Source of the DNA: Skeletonema tropicum
Lineage: Eukaryota > Bacillariophyta > Thalassiosirophyceae > Thalassiosirales > Thalassiosiraceae
Reading direction: 5' to 3'
Length of the DNA stretch: 64,000 nt
NCBI GenBank assembly: GCA_037178625.1
Contig: CM074131.1
Coordinates: 310,001-374,000 of the forward strand
In this document: piece by piece, positions 63,755 through 64,000 of the stretch
Position numbering within the stretch: the stretch's first letter is position 1
Layout of the letters: each line of letters begins with the position of its first letter
Position numbers and translations under genes: made by a program
The notes under the pieces: model-generated
Database searches by the model: none
Seen by the model: the letters and a program-made list of their open reading frames with translations, nothing else
Told to the model about the DNA's origin: nothing

Positions 63755-64000
63755 AACTTCCACTTGCCTCGACTACGCTCGGCCAATAATATCACACAAC
63801 AATCAACATCTCATTCTCCTCCTCCACCAACCACAAGCAGCGGCTCCTCCACCAGCAATGACAGAAAAAGACCGTACGTTGTACCTAAGCAGGTCCAGAT
63901 TATACTCGTGTAGATATCTAATCTGATTAACTTTGTATTTATTTAGATGCTGCCGTTGCTTGTGGTTGGTGGTGGAGGTAGATGGCGTTGGTGGAGGAGG
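63755..64000 (+). repeat. unit 36, first 246 bases, cut by the window edge
   Basis: It matches the start of the unit, including the left arm of the 21-bp inverted repeat and the GT-AG interval. The array clearly continues. Confidence 0.95.

Larger units (their letters stand above)
1114..64000 (+). repeat. tandem array of a 1782-bp unit, 35 full copies plus a partial one
   Basis: The 17-base marker AACTTCCACTTGCCTCG recurs at 36 positions from 1114 to 63755, all in the same orientation. Between successive markers the sequence is the same throughout. Spacings range from 1781 to 1824 bp. Four units (10049, 24465, 36998, 61973) are exactly 1782 bp. In each near-consensus unit that I tallied, the listed small indels account for its whole length difference, so I take 1782 as the consensus. 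No copy carries an internal insertion of unrelated sequence, an inversion or a truncation. The marker is an arbitrary phase chosen because the array begins with it after the gap. The unit resembles no rDNA, 5S, snRNA or histone repeat that I can recognise. The array continues past the right edge. Confidence 0.98.

Noticed and set aside
63569..63763. Minus-strand frame of 64 codons across the unit boundary
   Set aside because: Its only full-length start is GTG. Composition is Met-rich by chance of ATG-dense DNA, and there is no domain.
1114..64000. CRISPR array or insertion-sequence cluster
   Set aside because: The repeats are 1782 bp, directly adjoining and without spacers. There is no transposase frame and there are no terminal inverted repeats at unit ends.
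1114..64000. Higher-order repeat from alternating unit lengths (1781/1783) at 35-49 kb
   Set aside because: The alternation comes from unrelated single-base indels at different sites in each unit, so there is no shared multi-unit pattern.

Overview
The window is almost entirely one very long head-to-tail tandem array. A unit with a consensus length of 1782 bp starts at position 1114, directly after a 500-N assembly gap (614-1113). It repeats as 35 complete copies to 63754, and a 36th copy runs off the right edge (63755-64000). All copies point the same way. The number of copies, the right end of the array and the exact left junction (which lies at or inside the gap) are not visible here.

Organism: there is no dense prokaryote-like gene packing, no rRNA, tRNA or mobile-element gene that I recognise, and there are several GT...AG intron-like signals. 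With the kilobase-scale satellite and a 500-N gap typical of a scaffolded long-read assembly, this suggests a nuclear chromosome of a eukaryote. The flank is too short and the reading frames too anonymous to name the group. A microbial eukaryote is possible, but that is a guess.

Layout: 1-613 is unique flank with two weak partial coding candidates. 614-1113 is the gap. 1114-11830 holds six units close to consensus. 11831-19093 holds four units (1808-1824 bp) full of homopolymer and low-complexity insertions. 19094-28033 holds five moderately clean units. 28034-33432 holds three units with many small indels. 33433-64000 is very clean. Units at 10049, 24465, 36998 and 61973 are exactly 1782 bp. 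Wherever I tallied a unit against consensus, the differences were small insertions or deletions that fully account for its length. Base substitutions are almost absent.

Content of the unit: no gene can be called with confidence. Each unit has only short open frames (132 aa or less in the consensus), on both strands and overlapping each other. It also has candidate splice sites on both strands, a 21-bp inverted repeat flanking a 73-nt GT-AG interval, two adjacent perfect hairpins inside a 62-nt minus-strand GT-AG interval, two CACGTG sites within a 10-bp inverted repeat, and AATAAA on both strands. The unit could be a non-coding satellite or a tandemly amplified small intron-containing or RNA gene. 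The sequence alone does not decide. Internal features are annotated once, on the clean unit 61973-63754, and recur at the same offsets in the other copies.
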